Shown piece after piece: positions 12,715 to 23,519 of a stretch of 64,000 nt of DNA. Origin of the DNA: Lathyrus oleraceus (taxonomy: Eukaryota; Streptophyta; Magnoliopsida; Fabales; Fabaceae); contig NC_066583.1 in assembly GCF_024323335.1 (NCBI RefSeq), positions 17,902,665 to 17,966,664 on the forward strand, read 5' to 3'. The stretch's first letter is position 1. Each line of letters starts with the position of its first letter. The notes beneath the pieces were generated by a model that had not been told where the DNA came from, made no database searches, and was given only the letters and a program-made list of their open reading frames with translations. Position numbers and translations under genes: made by a program.

Positions 12715-13017
12715 TGTGACATTATTGATCTCAACATGACCTCCACCAAGTGAATGGGCTTGCAAGTCAACTTTCTAAGGAATAACTCCACACAAGTTGA
12801 CAAGACTATGCCATTCTCCTATCTTAAGTGCACTCAAGTTCGGGTATAGAACTCATCTCACAAAGATCACCAAGCAGCCATAGCCAGCCAACAGATACAG
12901 CAATGATATGTACACAATGCAATAAGGTAAAACAGGTAAATAACTGTACAAAAGCATGAACACCCAATAAACAAACAAACTACAAAATCTAGGAGGGACT
13001 CGCTTAGGGAAACCGGT
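12715..13017 (-). other. Tat element leader, part 2
   Basis: Continues the leader cut by the solo LTR. It matches 46616-46914 of the right-hand Ogre up to the primer site, and holds no coding sequence. Confidence 0.75.
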
Positions 13018-13035
13018 TCCCCAGCAGAGTCGCCA
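13018..13035 (-). other. Primer binding site, tRNA-Arg type
   Basis: On the minus strand this reads TGGCGACTCTGCTGGGGA, the complement of the 3' end of plant tRNA-Arg (ACG type) including CCA, with one G/A difference. Two bases separate it from the LTR at 13038. It primes minus-strand DNA synthesis. The same site occurs at 46915-46932 and 63559-63576. Confidence 0.88.
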
Positions 13036-13037
13036 GC

Positions 13038-14020
13038 TGTCGCAACCTGAAAAATACAGTGTGCAAAAAAACAACCGGCAAAAGAAAATGACAGAAGAGT
13101 CGCCACCGTGCGTTATTTATCCCAAAGGAGGGAAAGGAAATGCTCGAAGTAAACCTGAAAAGAGGAAAGGAAAAGACAAGGTCTCGCAACCAAATCTTGG
13201 GTTCGGGAGTCGGTTATGCGAAGGGAAGGTATTAGCACCCCTACGCATCTGTAGTACTCTACGGGATCCACTTTTGTAGTTCTTATCTAAAGGGTGTGAG
13301 TTTATCTTGTGCTGTTTACTAAAAAAGGGGTTAAATGAAAATGACTCGCACGGATGTCGCATCCACTGCATACATATCTCATCTGAATATGAGAATCAGA
13401 GTCTTCGTAGCTCGGCTGACCTATGGGTTGGGGGGATGTGTGCTCGCTAAGACATCACGTCTTATGCCTACGTATCTCATCTGGAATGAGAATCAGAGCA
13501 AGCCGTAGTTCGGCTAACTACGAGGTTATGGATTGGGTTTTGGACGAACGACGTTACTACGCAATCTACCGGATGCTCGACCTTTGGAGACTTACTCACC
13601 TATAGTAGAAGGAGTAAACGTGTGTTTAGGAGAAGAAAAATCAATGAAGGGTTAGGGTTTGGGATGCTCATGCAAAATGGCAGTCCTTGACGAAGGAACC
13701 GTGCTACCTGCGGGGATACGAACACATACAAAACAAACATGTATAAAGTAGATGTGCCAATAAGGCAATCAGAATAAATCTCCCAAATGGTGTCCCACAA
13801 GCAAAGTGGAATATCCAGCGAGCTATCCCTGCAAAAGTCATGTGAGCCTTCACAAAAACTCAACAAAAGGGTTAGGACACAAGATAAGGATTAGGAGAAA
13901 ACATGTTATGACAAACGTAAGTCAGATTAGAGCAAAATAGTATGGTTTTTCATGGATACCAGTATGGTTTCAGAAACCTCAAACCCTGTGGCATACACTT
14001 CAGAAATTAAACGATTAAGC
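13038..14020 (-). repeat. Tat element 5' LTR, U5-proximal part
   Basis: Starts TGTCGCAACC next to the primer site. It contains the Ogre U5 block (GTCGCCACCGTGCG, GGGAAGGTATTAGCACCC) and two degenerate units of about 100 bp (13338-13530) sharing TACGTATCTCATCTG and CGTAG-TCGGCT. The LTR is cut at 14020 by the Athila insertion and resumes at 39900; the two parts total 1,816 bp. Confidence 0.88.
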
Positions 14021-15300
14021 TGATCGCGACTTTATGAGTCGAATTTGGGGTACAAACTGCAAGTGCACAGTTCTATTGCGTAGTTTTAAAAGATATCGAT
14101 CCCACAGGGACTTATGAATCGATATACCGTTTTCTAAGGTTACTTCGTAAAGCTAAGGCGGATAATACTTTGATTGTTCGGGGGAAAAGTTAAAACTAAA
14201 AATAGGATCTAAATTAAATATCAATTAAGCGGATATCGGTATGTAGTTCGTCGTAATTAGGGAATCAATTCTTCGTTGGTTTCTTGGTTTTAAAACAAAT
14301 CCTTTCAGTAGACACTATTGATTAAAAGCCTTATCTCAAACTCTCGCTCTGTTGAATAAACTATGATTTTATATTAACATAGTTGTCACTTAATAGTTAA
14401 GTCAAAAACCACTTTTTGAAAACAATAGAATCCGTAGAAACTCTTTTTAAGAAAACACTAATCGTTTAAACACCCTTATCTCAAACTCTCGTTCTGTTGA
14501 CTTAGGTTATATAATTAAATTCAAATGCTTAATTCTCGTCCTCACATTCAATCTTTAAAAATACTTTTTGAAAAAGATTAGAATTTAATTAACTCTAAAA
14601 ATTGCTCTCGCCCTGATCTTGAATTAATGTCCAATTTACACTGTCCAGTCAAAAACTCAAACTCTCGTTCTATTGCTTTTAACTTCTTTATGTCTTTTAC
14701 TTTCGTACAAAAACCCTGTTATTAAACCTGTAAATTGGGACCGTGAAAAGAGTGATTTTAATTTTAAACTTAACTAAACCAACTTGGTTTTGATTCCTTC
14801 ATTCCGCTTACTCTACATATCGATACCTAAATAAATTAGCCAGACATGCTAAACAGACTTAAATAATTATCATGCATAAACAAATTCGTCTCAGGCAAAT
14901 AATATAAATAAACAGTAAAGCAGGGCATATATAAATTCAAACAATAATTAAAGAACCTGAGTAATTAACAGCAGTCTTGAACACTCCACCACAGACCGGT
15001 TGGATTTGTTCTTGAATTCTTCAATCAAACAGAAAAATAAAGCGAAGGAATAAAAAAAACTAGATTCTAACGTAAGGTTAGATCCGGTGAAAGGTACACA
15101 ATAGTTTCCGGTGTAGAAACTATTGTGCGAAAAAGAATTAATTAAGTGCTGAAAGCTTAACTGGAAAAGAAAATAAAAATAAAACTACAATTAAAAGCAA
15201 AAACAATAAAGAAAAATAGTGATATGCTTGCACGGCTGGAAGAAGAAAAATTGCACGACTGAGGAAAATTCAACGAACTGAGAGCTTTTCCAAAAGCTAC

Positions 15301-15310
15301 TATTTATATT
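15301..15310 (-). promoter_or_regulatory. TATA box of outer Athila 3' LTR
   Basis: Minus strand AATATAAATA, about 130 bp downstream of the palindrome cluster. The matching box in the 5' LTR is 39440-39449. Transcription would start roughly 30 bp further down. Confidence 0.65.
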
Positions 15311-15437
15311 GGTACTTTTTGTAACTGCTTCCAAGGGTTTTCCGTGTACATAGCCTTCACGTTGCAAACGGTCAAGCGTGATAGTAGGCTTCAACGTGGT
15401 CTGTTGCGTTCCTTGTGCCAAAAATATAGGAGAATGG

Positions 15438-15524
15438 TGTGACGTCCGTCACACCATGTGTGACGCTCGTCACACAAGTGGGCAAAGCGTGACGCTCGTC
15501 ACAGCCTTTGTGACGCTCGTCACA
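15438..15524. promoter_or_regulatory. Cluster of four inverted TGACG palindromes in U3
   Basis: Units TGTGACG-NN-CGTCACA at 15438-15453, 15459-15474, 15489-15502 (shorter arms) and 15509-15524; the first extends to 20 bp. Each arm has TGACG, the known half-site of the plant as-1 element bound by TGA-class bZIP factors. Copies in the 5' LTR are at 39577-39592, 39598-39613, 39628-39641 (one arm mutated) and 39648-39663. A regulatory role is inferred. Confidence 0.6.
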
Positions 15525-15755
15525 GGTGCAGCGCCTGTGCTTTTTGGGCTGGGCTTTGGCTTTTGATATTTGCTTCTTTTCATTCCTTTTTGCACCTCCT
15601 TTTCTTCCTTTTTTACTTGTGCTTCAAATAAACCACCTGAGATAAATAGAAAGAAAATACCGCGTAATATCTAATAAAATGAAATAAATTGAAGTAAATA
15701 ATAATATAATTTAATTAAATTGAGTCCTAGAATGTTATATCATTTCATGTTATCA

Positions 15756-15770
15756 AACTCCCCCATACTT
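15756..15770 (-). other. Polypurine tract of outer Athila
   Basis: Minus strand AAGTATGGGGGAGTT directly before the 3' LTR; it primes plus-strand DNA synthesis. Fits the Athila PPT style. Confidence 0.85.
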
Positions 15771-16834
15771 AGATCTTTGCTTGTCCTCAAGCAAAATACA
15801 ATATAGAACTTGTTTTAAAAATTTTAGCCAGATGAAATTTCAAAACACACATCAATTCGTACTAGGTTGCATGTAAACCTTGTTTAGAAGTAACTTGAGT
15901 TTAATCTTGACATCAACAACTACCGTCACAACCTCAGATAACCCCACCTTATGCAAACCAGTTCGAGTAATGCTATTATAGCTATCCTAGTTCCTTTACT
16001 CTTATTTCACCCGTTTTCATTCTAGCGAAATCACATTAAGCCCTTTATCTTTTCGCGCACATAGTGGAGAAACCGGTTAGTGATTCTGATCCCCTTTTTG
16101 CTAGAAGTTCTGGTACATAAGTCGGATAACTTCGTTATTCAGTCCATTGCAAATTGTGGGGGATCGGACCGTAGTCCGCCCTACCAAGTTCAGTACCAGA
16201 TACCTGCTGAACCAACTCATAATGGATCTTTCATATTATGCTTTTGTATGATCTGCAACCTTTAGATTAAATGATCTGGTAAGGATCACCTAACTTAGTT
16301 AGTGCATTTCCTGATATATATTTTTTTTATGTTACTTTGGGAATCATTCACTTATTTTCATCGGCCCTCCACGTAGTTTGCTATTAAGATGGTGCTGACT
16401 TCTTGTATAAACTACTCGGGGTTACTATAAAACTAAAAGTTCAAGGGATTGGTATAATAGGTACTTATCCTGATCTAACATGTTGAGGTTCTTAGAGCGT
16501 TGTTATGGTAATAATTTTTGTCTTGATTTCACTCAAGTTTTATAAAATAAGCGACCTTTATACTTATTGGGTGTGTTAAATTTTTGTTATGGCTCATGAA
16601 AATTGAGGGGAATAGATAATACGAATTTTTCACACTGACTTAACTTAAAATAAATCTATATTATAAGAAATATTTTTTTTATAAGGGAAATAACAATGAA
16701 AAGAAAAAGGAAAGGTACATACTTGAAGAAGGGAGGATAAAAAGAACACGGTTTTCCCCCCCATACTTAAATGAAACATTGTCCCCAATGTTTTAAGGGA
16801 AAGAAATGAATTACAAAAAGAAAAAGAAATGAAA
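15771..16834 (-). other. Outer Athila 3' untranslated region with conserved hairpin
   Basis: No gene. A hairpin-forming word TTGCTTG-AGGA-CAAGCAA lies at 15777-15794, 21 nt from the LTR. A block near 16150-16220 (minus: GAGTTGGTTCAG, GGTATCTGG, GATCCCCCACAA) is shared with the Athila fragment at 57070-57145, so it is a conserved 3' UTR element of this lineage. Confidence 0.7.
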
Positions 16835-18136
16835 TCAATGCTGCCTTCCGCCTCTTGTTCTTGGGCCTGGTGATCGTTGATGTACTTCTAAGTTGTCAAA
16901 CCTGCTAAGCAAATCAGTGAACCGCTGGTCGGTTATGGCATTCCTCGCTTCTTGTTGTTGTTGCATTTGGCGCATCATTTGCATCATTTCGAGATTCTGT
17001 GCTTGCATACCATCAATAGCATCCATGATGTCGTCATTGGTTGCAGGCCTTCTTCGTCGACGACGTCGTGAGGATGGGCCAGCTGCATTATCGGAAGGGT
17101 TGAGCGGGACTGACTGTTGTGCAGGAATCTGATCACCGTGCTCCATTTCTTCAAACTCGTCGGTGGACGGGTTTGCTTGTGAAGGCTCGGTAGCTTCGGG
17201 AGAATTAAGATCATAGATATGGCGGTTGGGATTGGTGACATCGGTTAAGGCAATGTTGGGTAGAACAACGCTTGGGACCTCTTGGTTGTTCACCATAAGA
17301 TAATATTTTCCGCCTATCCTGTTCTTGATTAGGCGGCTGGACCGACAGTAGCCTATGTCCATAAATAGGGGAGGTAAAGATTCTAAAGTTTGGAGTCGGT
17401 CCCCTAGGTTTAAGCCAAGTGCTATGGTGGTGATTAATCCACCAATTACAAAAGGTTGCCGGCCTCTAGCACATAAGGTGCGGATATGATGAAATAGGAA
17501 GGAGGCGGCGTTTACCTTAGCATTCGGTTCGAAGACGCATTCGAGGAAGAATAGTTCCTTTGCGTTGACCTTGCTGTTGTTCGGTCTTCCAAAAACTGTG
17601 TTTTGTAGGATGCGGATAAAGTACCGGATAGTTGGGTTATGTATATGGGAAACAAGGAGCTCTTCCCAGTTGTTGGTATCTACACCGGATATTTTCCTAA
17701 AGAGGTCGAAAGCGGCAAATGTGTTCCAGTTTATGTTTGGAGGGATTCTGGGGTAGACTTGACCTTCTATGGGGAATTGTAGCATGGTGCTCAATTGGTT
17801 TTGGGATAGGGAGTATTCGGTGTTGAACATACGGAAGGTTGCGGTACCGGTTAAGAATTCGTCTTCACCGGTGGGAGTGTTGTACGCATATGAACTTAAA
17901 AATTCTAAGGTTAGGGAGGGGTAGGTGGGTTGATTATGCGTGCATAGAAAGGTTAGATCGGCAAGGCGGAGCATCCATTCTATACCTTGGAGTAATCCTA
18001 ATTGTTGTAAACAAGTTGAATCAGGATACCTGGTAGAGGTGACACCTCTTTGTTGGAAACGCTCGAATTGCTCTCTTTGATAGTTATCATCTTCAGATTG
18101 GAAGATGATGTTTCCAAAATTTTGATTTCCCGCCAT
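16835..18136 (-). CDS. Athila env-like ORF, second copy
   Basis: 433 aa from the ATG at 18136. The frame is open up to 18361, but that upstream part is pyrimidine-rich leader. It resembles the ATHILA ORF-1/'plant transposon protein' type found 3' of pol in Athila elements; function is unknown. Visible parts: conserved core with LTLEFLSS and FRMFNTEYSLS (about residues 55-110), the HIHNP-RYFIRIL and GGLITTIALGL blocks (about 165-260), a basic tract of eight arginines that could be a nuclear signal, and a Q/M-rich helical end. No transmembrane segment is seen, so it is not a typical envelope glycoprotein. It is a diverged paralogue of the ORF at 18839-20119. A 3' splice-like CATCAG lies just before the ATG, and a TATA box at 18231-18239. 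Confidence 0.75.
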   Translation of the reverse strand: MAGNQNFGNIIFQSEDDNYQREQFERFQQRGVTSTRYPDSTCLQQLGLLQGIEWMLRLADLTFLCTHNQPTYPSLTLEFLSSYAYNTPTGEDEFLTGTATFRMFNTEYSLSQNQLSTMLQFPIEGQVYPRIPPNINWNTFAAFDLFRKISGVDTNNWEELLVSHIHNPTIRYFIRILQNTVFGRPNNSKVNAKELFFLECVFEPNAKVNAASFLFHHIRTLCARGRQPFVIGGLITTIALGLNLGDRLQTLESLPPLFMDIGYCRSSRLIKNRIGGKYYLMVNNQEVPSVVLPNIALTDVTNPNRHIYDLNSPEATEPSQANPSTDEFEEMEHGDQIPAQQSVPLNPSDNAAGPSSRRRRRRRPATNDDIMDAIDGMQAQNLEMMQMMRQMQQQQEARNAITDQRFTDLLSRFDNLEVHQRSPGPRTRGGRQH

Positions 18137-18230
18137 ACTGATGAATGAGTTGGAAGAAGTAATTAGGAAAGAAAAGAAATATATTTGATTGTATAGAATA
18201 GTTGTGATGTAGGAAGAAAGGTATGGTGGG

Positions 18231-18239
18231 TATTTATAG
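18231..18239 (-). promoter_or_regulatory. TATA box upstream of second env-like ORF
   Basis: Minus strand CTATAAATA, 95 bp before the ATG at 18136. TGACG palindromes lie about 160-230 bp further upstream (18401-18460), the same order as in the LTR promoter. Inferred internal promoter. Confidence 0.5.
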
Positions 18240-18361
18240 GAAAAAATTTGAAGTTGGAAAGGGAGTGGTTGAAAAGTAAATAAATGTGGGTAAATGTGAA
18301 TAAATGGGGAAGGTAAAAAGGTGAAGAGGTGTAACGGTCGTCTCCAACGGCTTTGTAACAT

Positions 18362-18838
18362 TCACCTAGTCAGAGGGGTGTTACGCTCGTTACAGGGGCA
18401 TGACGGGCGTCACAAGCACTTGGCGTGACGTCCGTGATAGATTGTGTGACGCTCGTCACACAGTCATATTGGCATGGTTACTGCTTGCGTTCTTCATAAT
18501 GATTTTGGTAATTTATTTTTATTATTTATTTTGTTTTGCTTCAGATTATTTTATTTTGCTATTTAAATTTCCCTGCATGCTATTCTACTTTGTATAATAG
18601 TGCATAATTATATTTTTCTTTAATAAGTTATGTAGGCAGCAACAGTAGAGAGCATTATTGATAGATATCGCATAATTCATAATAAAATAGAATAAATCAA
18701 TAGCTTCATAAAATAATCATAATGTAACATTGGAAAAAAAAACAAAAAAAATGCGAAAGAGAAACAAATACGAACATAATTTGAAATAACATTAATGAAT
18801 AATCTAACTTAAAACTAAATAACTAAGAAAAACAACTT
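18362..18838 (-). promoter_or_regulatory. Spacer between the two env-like ORFs with TGACG palindromes
   Basis: No ORF. TGACGGGCGTCA is at 18401-18412, a degenerate copy at about 18425-18437, and a perfect TGTGACGCTCGTCACA at 18445-18460, identical to the main LTR U3 unit. The rest (18480-18838) is AT-rich without a visible signal. Confidence 0.6.
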
Positions 18839-20119
18839 CTATCCATCTGCATGATCTCTGGCCGGAGGAACAAAGGAGTTAACACGGTATAGCAACTCGT
18901 GAAACTGATTTGTCATACCGTTCATGTATCCCAGAAATTCTTGTCTCATGTTAGCGAACTCTTCTCTGAGGGCGTCTTGTTCTGACATCAAAGCTTCAAT
19001 GGCGGTGTTATAATCAGTTCCGGGCATATGATGTCTAAGGTCGGGTGTTGCCGATTCTTCGGTCTGAACAGGTTGAGGAGGAGGATCAATATCATAGTAA
19101 CCAGATGGCGTCTGAGGGTCGGATTCAGCATAAGGAATCTGGTCATCACAAATCTCATAGTCCTGGATGGATTCAGTGGATCTAGCAGGAGAGGGGGTTT
19201 CGTTCAGATTGTAGAGCCAGTTATTGTAGTTATGAACACTAGTCCTAGGATCGGGCATGGTGAATAGGCAAAGAACTTGGTTATTAATTATAAGCTCAAA
19301 CTCGTCAGACCCTAGGTTTGCTATAAACATAGTGTTGAAGAGGAAGGGTATACTCATAATAGTAATGCCACAAAAAGGGCTTAAGTCAAGCATAGGCTGA
19401 CGTAATCCGATAGCATTACCAATCATGGTTATCAAACCGCCTATTCGAATTGGTGCTCGTTCATCTTGGATAAGGTGGTCTAAATTTGCTAGCATAAAAC
19501 TTGCACCGTTTACTGGACGGTTCTGGGAAGCACAAAATATGATGAAGAGTTCATCACGTGAAACTGTGGTACTGTTTGGCTTCTTCCCAAATAAGGTGTG
19601 GGTCAGGATCTTATGGAATTAACGAAAGGCCGGGTTATGTATGTTTCCAGAGAGAAACTCATGTTCCTCGGGATCGTCATTTCCAGTCAAGCTTCCCCAA
19701 AAGTGTTCAAGTTCTCTATATTCAAAAAGTTCTTCTTGGCTCACTGTGAATGTGTCAAAGGAGGTAGGGAAACCTAAAAGGTTGGTAAAGTCTTGAATAT
19801 TAAATTGGTACTCCATGTTAAACATTCTGAACTGGATGAAAGCTCTGCTTATTCCTTTTCCATGGCTGGGTAGGTAGATCAGGGAACTAAGGAATTCTAG
19901 TGTTAGTCTCCGGTAGGTGACGAAATGTCTACGGATAGGAGAGGTTTCCCACCCAATCTGATTCAACAAATACAGGACACTTTGTCTTAGTTCCAGGGCA
20001 GTCATTGCCCAGTCATCAGCATACAGGCTAGGTAGCATCTCTCTCGTGGCTAGTTCCTCAAACTTTTGTTTCTGAGCTTTCCCTCTGAATTTGATACCCA
20101 TACGGTCAATTTGTCCCAT
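18839..20119 (-). pseudogene. Athila env-like ORF, first copy, one nonsense codon
   Basis: Same family as 16835-18136: LTLEFLSS, FRMFNMEYQF and NIHNPAFR blocks, then GGLITMIGNAIGL. ATG chosen at 20119; the frame upstream of it is a polypyrimidine tract ending in CTAG (AG at 20134-20135), a good 3' splice site. A TAA at 19619-19621 interrupts the frame right after NIHNPAFR, and homology to the paralogue continues in the same frame on the other side. The C-terminal part is acidic, then helical. Position after pol matches Athila env-like genes. No membrane anchor is visible. Confidence 0.75.
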
Positions 20120-20286
20120 CAGGTTAGTGTTAGCTAGAGAAAAGAAAAACAATAGTTTTAGTCAGGATTTGGCCAAATGCCGAAAGAAGAAGAAAAAGGG
20201 TTTTTAATAAATTAAAATAAATTAAGAAAGAATACTAAATAAAATTTAAAAGAATAATTAAGGAAGAAATGAACATATAAATATTG

Positions 20287-20325
20287 GTGGGTTGTCTCCC
20301 ACTAAGCGCTTTGTTTAATGTCGCA
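20287..20325 (-). other. Conserved pol-env junction motif, outer Athila
   Basis: Minus strand ...AAACAAAGCGCTTAGTGGGAG... followed by ACAACCC, starting about 20 nt after the pol stop. The inner Athila has the counterpart at 30765-30800 at the same distance. I recognise this signature from other Athila/Calypso elements, from memory. Confidence 0.6.
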
Positions 20326-20343
20326 AGCTCGACATAAAAACTA

Positions 20344-23300
20344 TCAATTATAATCTATAAGTTCTGGAGGCATTTCGTCTAAGTGTAAGACTTGCGAATC
20401 TTCATTGTTTTCTGCATAGTGATAATGTTTTAGACGTTGCCCATTTACGGTAAATGGTTCCATAGATTTGCCTTTAATTTCTACTGCTCCACTGGGAAAA
20501 ACTTTGGTGATTTAGAAAGGACCTGACCATCTAGATCGTAGTTTTCCTGGGAATAACTTTAGCCTAGAGTTAAATAAAAGGACTGTATCGCCTTGTTTGA
20601 AGATTTTCCTTGATATGCGCTTGTTGTGCCATTGTTTTGTTCTTTCTTTGTAGATTCTGGCATTTTCGTAAGCGTCTCTTCTGAGTTCCTCTAATTCGCT
20701 TATATCAAGGATTCTCTTTTCGCCGGCGGCCTTATAGTTTAAATTTAGATTTTTAATAGCCCAATAGGCTTTATGTTCTAATTCTACCGGGAGGTGGCAG
20801 GATTTTCCATAAATGAGCTTAAATGGAGTTGTCCCTATGGGAGTTTTGTAAGCAGTTCGGTAAGCCCATAAAGCTTCTGGTAACTTCAATGACCAGTCTT
20901 TCCTTGAAGTGGCGACTGTTTTCTCTAGTATCTGTTTAATCTCTCTGTTAGACACTTCCACTTGCCCGCTGGTTTGAGGGTGGTAAGGTGTCGCTACTCT
21001 ATGTCTTACGCCATACTTAAGCAGTAGTTTTTCGAGTACCTTGGATATGAAATGCGATCCACCATCACTGACTACTATTCTTGGGACACCAAACCTTGGA
21101 AATATTATATTCTTAAAGAGTCTAGTTACTACTCGTGTGTCGTTAGTTGGAGAAGCTGTAGCTTCAATCCATTTCGATACGTAGTCAACTGCCACGAGTA
21201 TGTATTTGTTACCGAAAGAGGATGGAAAAGGTCCCATGAAGTCTATTCCCCACACGTCGAAAATCTCTACTTCCAAAATGCCCTTTTGTGGCATCTCGTC
21301 ACGTCTAGATATGTTTCCTGTGCGTTGACATCTGTCACATTTCTTAATAGCTGCATGTACATCCTTCCATATATTTGGCCAATAAAAACCGGCTTGTAGG
21401 ATTTTAGAGCAGGTCTTGGATGTACTTGCATGTCCACCATAAGGAGCGGACTGACAGTGTTGGATTATATTTTCTACCTCTTCTTCGGGTATACACCGAC
21501 GAAAAATACCATCGGGGCCTCTTTTGAAAAGTAAGGGGTCATCCCAGTAATAGTGTTTTATGTCATAGAAGAATCGTTTCTTCTGCTGGTAGGATAAAGT
21601 AGGTGGAACTATTCCGGCAGCTAAATAATTGACGAGGTCAGCGTACCACGGTGTAACAGATATAGCTAAGGTGGTTTCTACCTGTTTATCAGCGTTATTT
21701 TCTTCCAAAGTAGCTATAAGCTTATCGTACGAGAAATCATCGTTAATTGATGTTCTTTCCGGTTCAAGGTTCTCAAGTCTAGAGAGGTGATCTGCTACTA
21801 CGTTTTCAGTTCCTTTCTTGTCTTTGATTTCCAAATCGAACTCTTGTAGCAACAGGATCCACCTTAGGAGTCTAGGTTTAGCATCCTTTTTTGTTAAGAG
21901 GTATTTGATAGCAGCGTGGTCAGTGTAGATGATTATTTTGGCTCCGACCAAGTAAGAACGAAATTTATCTAGCGCAAACACTACTGCTAGAAGTTCTTTC
22001 TCGGTTGTGGCGTAATTCATTTGTGCTTCATCCAGAGTTCTACTTGCGTAATATATAACGTGAAGCTTTTTATCCTTTCGTTGTCCTAAAACAGCACCTA
22101 CAGCGTAATCACTAGCATCACACATTATTTCGAATGGTTCGTTCCAATCTGGTGTCTGCATTATGGGTGCGGAGATCAGTGCTTGTTTAAGCGTTTGAAA
22201 TGCTTCTAAACATCTATTGTCAAATATGAATTCAGCATCCTTCATCAATAGCCCGGTCAAAGGTTTAGTTATTTTAGAGAAGTCTTTAATGAATCGTCGG
22301 TAAAAATCGACATGTCCTAAGAAGCTTCGTACTTCTCTCACAGTTTTCTGAGGTTGAAGGTTTTCGATTACCTCTATTTTGGCTTTGTCTACTTCAATTC
22401 CTTTGTTCGAGATGATGTGTCCTAAAACAATTCCTTCTTGTACCATAAAGTGGCATTTTCCCAATTAAGTACTAGGTTTACTTTTACACATCGCTCTAGA
22501 ACTCTTTCTAGGTTTTCAAGGCATTCTTCAAAGCTTTGTCCGCATACGGAAAAGTCATCCATAAATACTTCCATGATGTTTTCGAGAAAATCGGCGAATA
22601 TTGCCATCATGCATCTTTGGAAGGTTGCAGGAGCATTACACAAGCCAAACGGCATTCGTCTATAAGCGAAGGTACCAAAAGGACATGTGAATGTTGTCTT
22701 TTCTTGGTCATCAGGATGAATTGGTATTTGAAAGAAACCTGAGTAACCGTCTAGATAACAGAAATGAGAATGTTTTGCTAATCGTTCTAACATCTGGTCA
22801 ATGAATGGTAAAGGAAATGATCTTTTCGGGTTGCTTTGTTTAGTTTCCTATAGTCAATGCACATTCTCCATCCCGATTCGATTCGTTTGGTTATAGTTTC
22901 TCCTTTTTCATTTTCAATGACTGTTATACCTCCTTTCTTTGGTACTACGTGTACAGGACTAACCCATTGGCTATCAGATATAGGATATATGATACCTGCC
23001 TCTAATAACTTGGTTATTTCCTTCTTCACTACCTCACTCAGGATCGGGTTTAGTCTCCTCTGGTGTTCCCTAGAAGTTTTACAGTCTTCTTCTAGCATGA
23101 TGCGGTGCATACAAATAAAAGGACTTATTCCTTTAAGATCGGTGATGTTGTATCCTAGTGCGGTTGGATATTTTCTTAAGATATGTAAGAGTTTTTCTGT
23201 TTCGAGTCTTCCTAGGTCAGCATTAACTATCACTGGTCGTTCAAGTTCTAAGTCTAGGAATTCATATCTCAGATTTTTGGGAAGTGTTTTAAGGTCTAGG

Positions 23301-23519
23301 GTTGGTTTCTTAAGGCATTGCGTAGGATCCGGTGTTATTGCTAAACGTTGGTTAAGTTTGTCTTCTGCAAGATAGTCAGATGATTTGTCTTTTTCTAACT
23401 CCGTTTCTTTTATGCATTCATCGATGATATCCATGAAGTAACATGTATCTTCTATTGCAGGTGCTTTCAAAAATTGGGAAAGAATGAACTCAATTTTCTC
23501 TTCTCCTACTTCGAAAGTG
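20344..23519 (-). pseudogene. pol: Outer Athila pol: RT, RNase H, integrase, with two frameshifts and a stop
   Basis: Continues the gag-pro frame after the TGA at 23520-23522. RT catalytic FMDD at 22554-22565; RNase H with [14 protein letters not shown] and [11 protein letters not shown]; integrase HHCC region near 21330-21470, then D (GIDFMGPF), D (SDGGSHF) and E (GQVEVSN). The frame changes twice: one base is missing in a short run near 22814 and one in an A-run near 22456-22459, as shown by the intact paralogue at 30822-36341. An in-frame TAA at 20512-20514 precedes a conserved tail (VNGQRL words) ending at 20344. Homopolymer losses could also be sequencing errors. Confidence 0.87.

Larger units (their letters stand above)
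14021..15755 (-). repeat. 3' LTR of outer Athila
   Basis: 1,735 bp, aligned end to end with 38160-39894; begins TGATCGCGAC and ends GTTATCA on the plus strand. By eye about 19 substitutions and 2-3 single-base indels separate the pair (about 1.1%). The U3 side holds four TGACG palindromes (15438-15524) and a minus-strand TATA box (15301-15310). Confidence 0.95.

Noticed and set aside
16893..17132. Plus-strand ORFs opposite env-like and pol genes
   Set aside because: Shadow frames of the minus-strand genes.
18137..18361. N-terminal 75-residue extension of the second env-like ORF
   Set aside because: Translation of pyrimidine-rich leader including the TATA box; ATG at 18136 is preferred.
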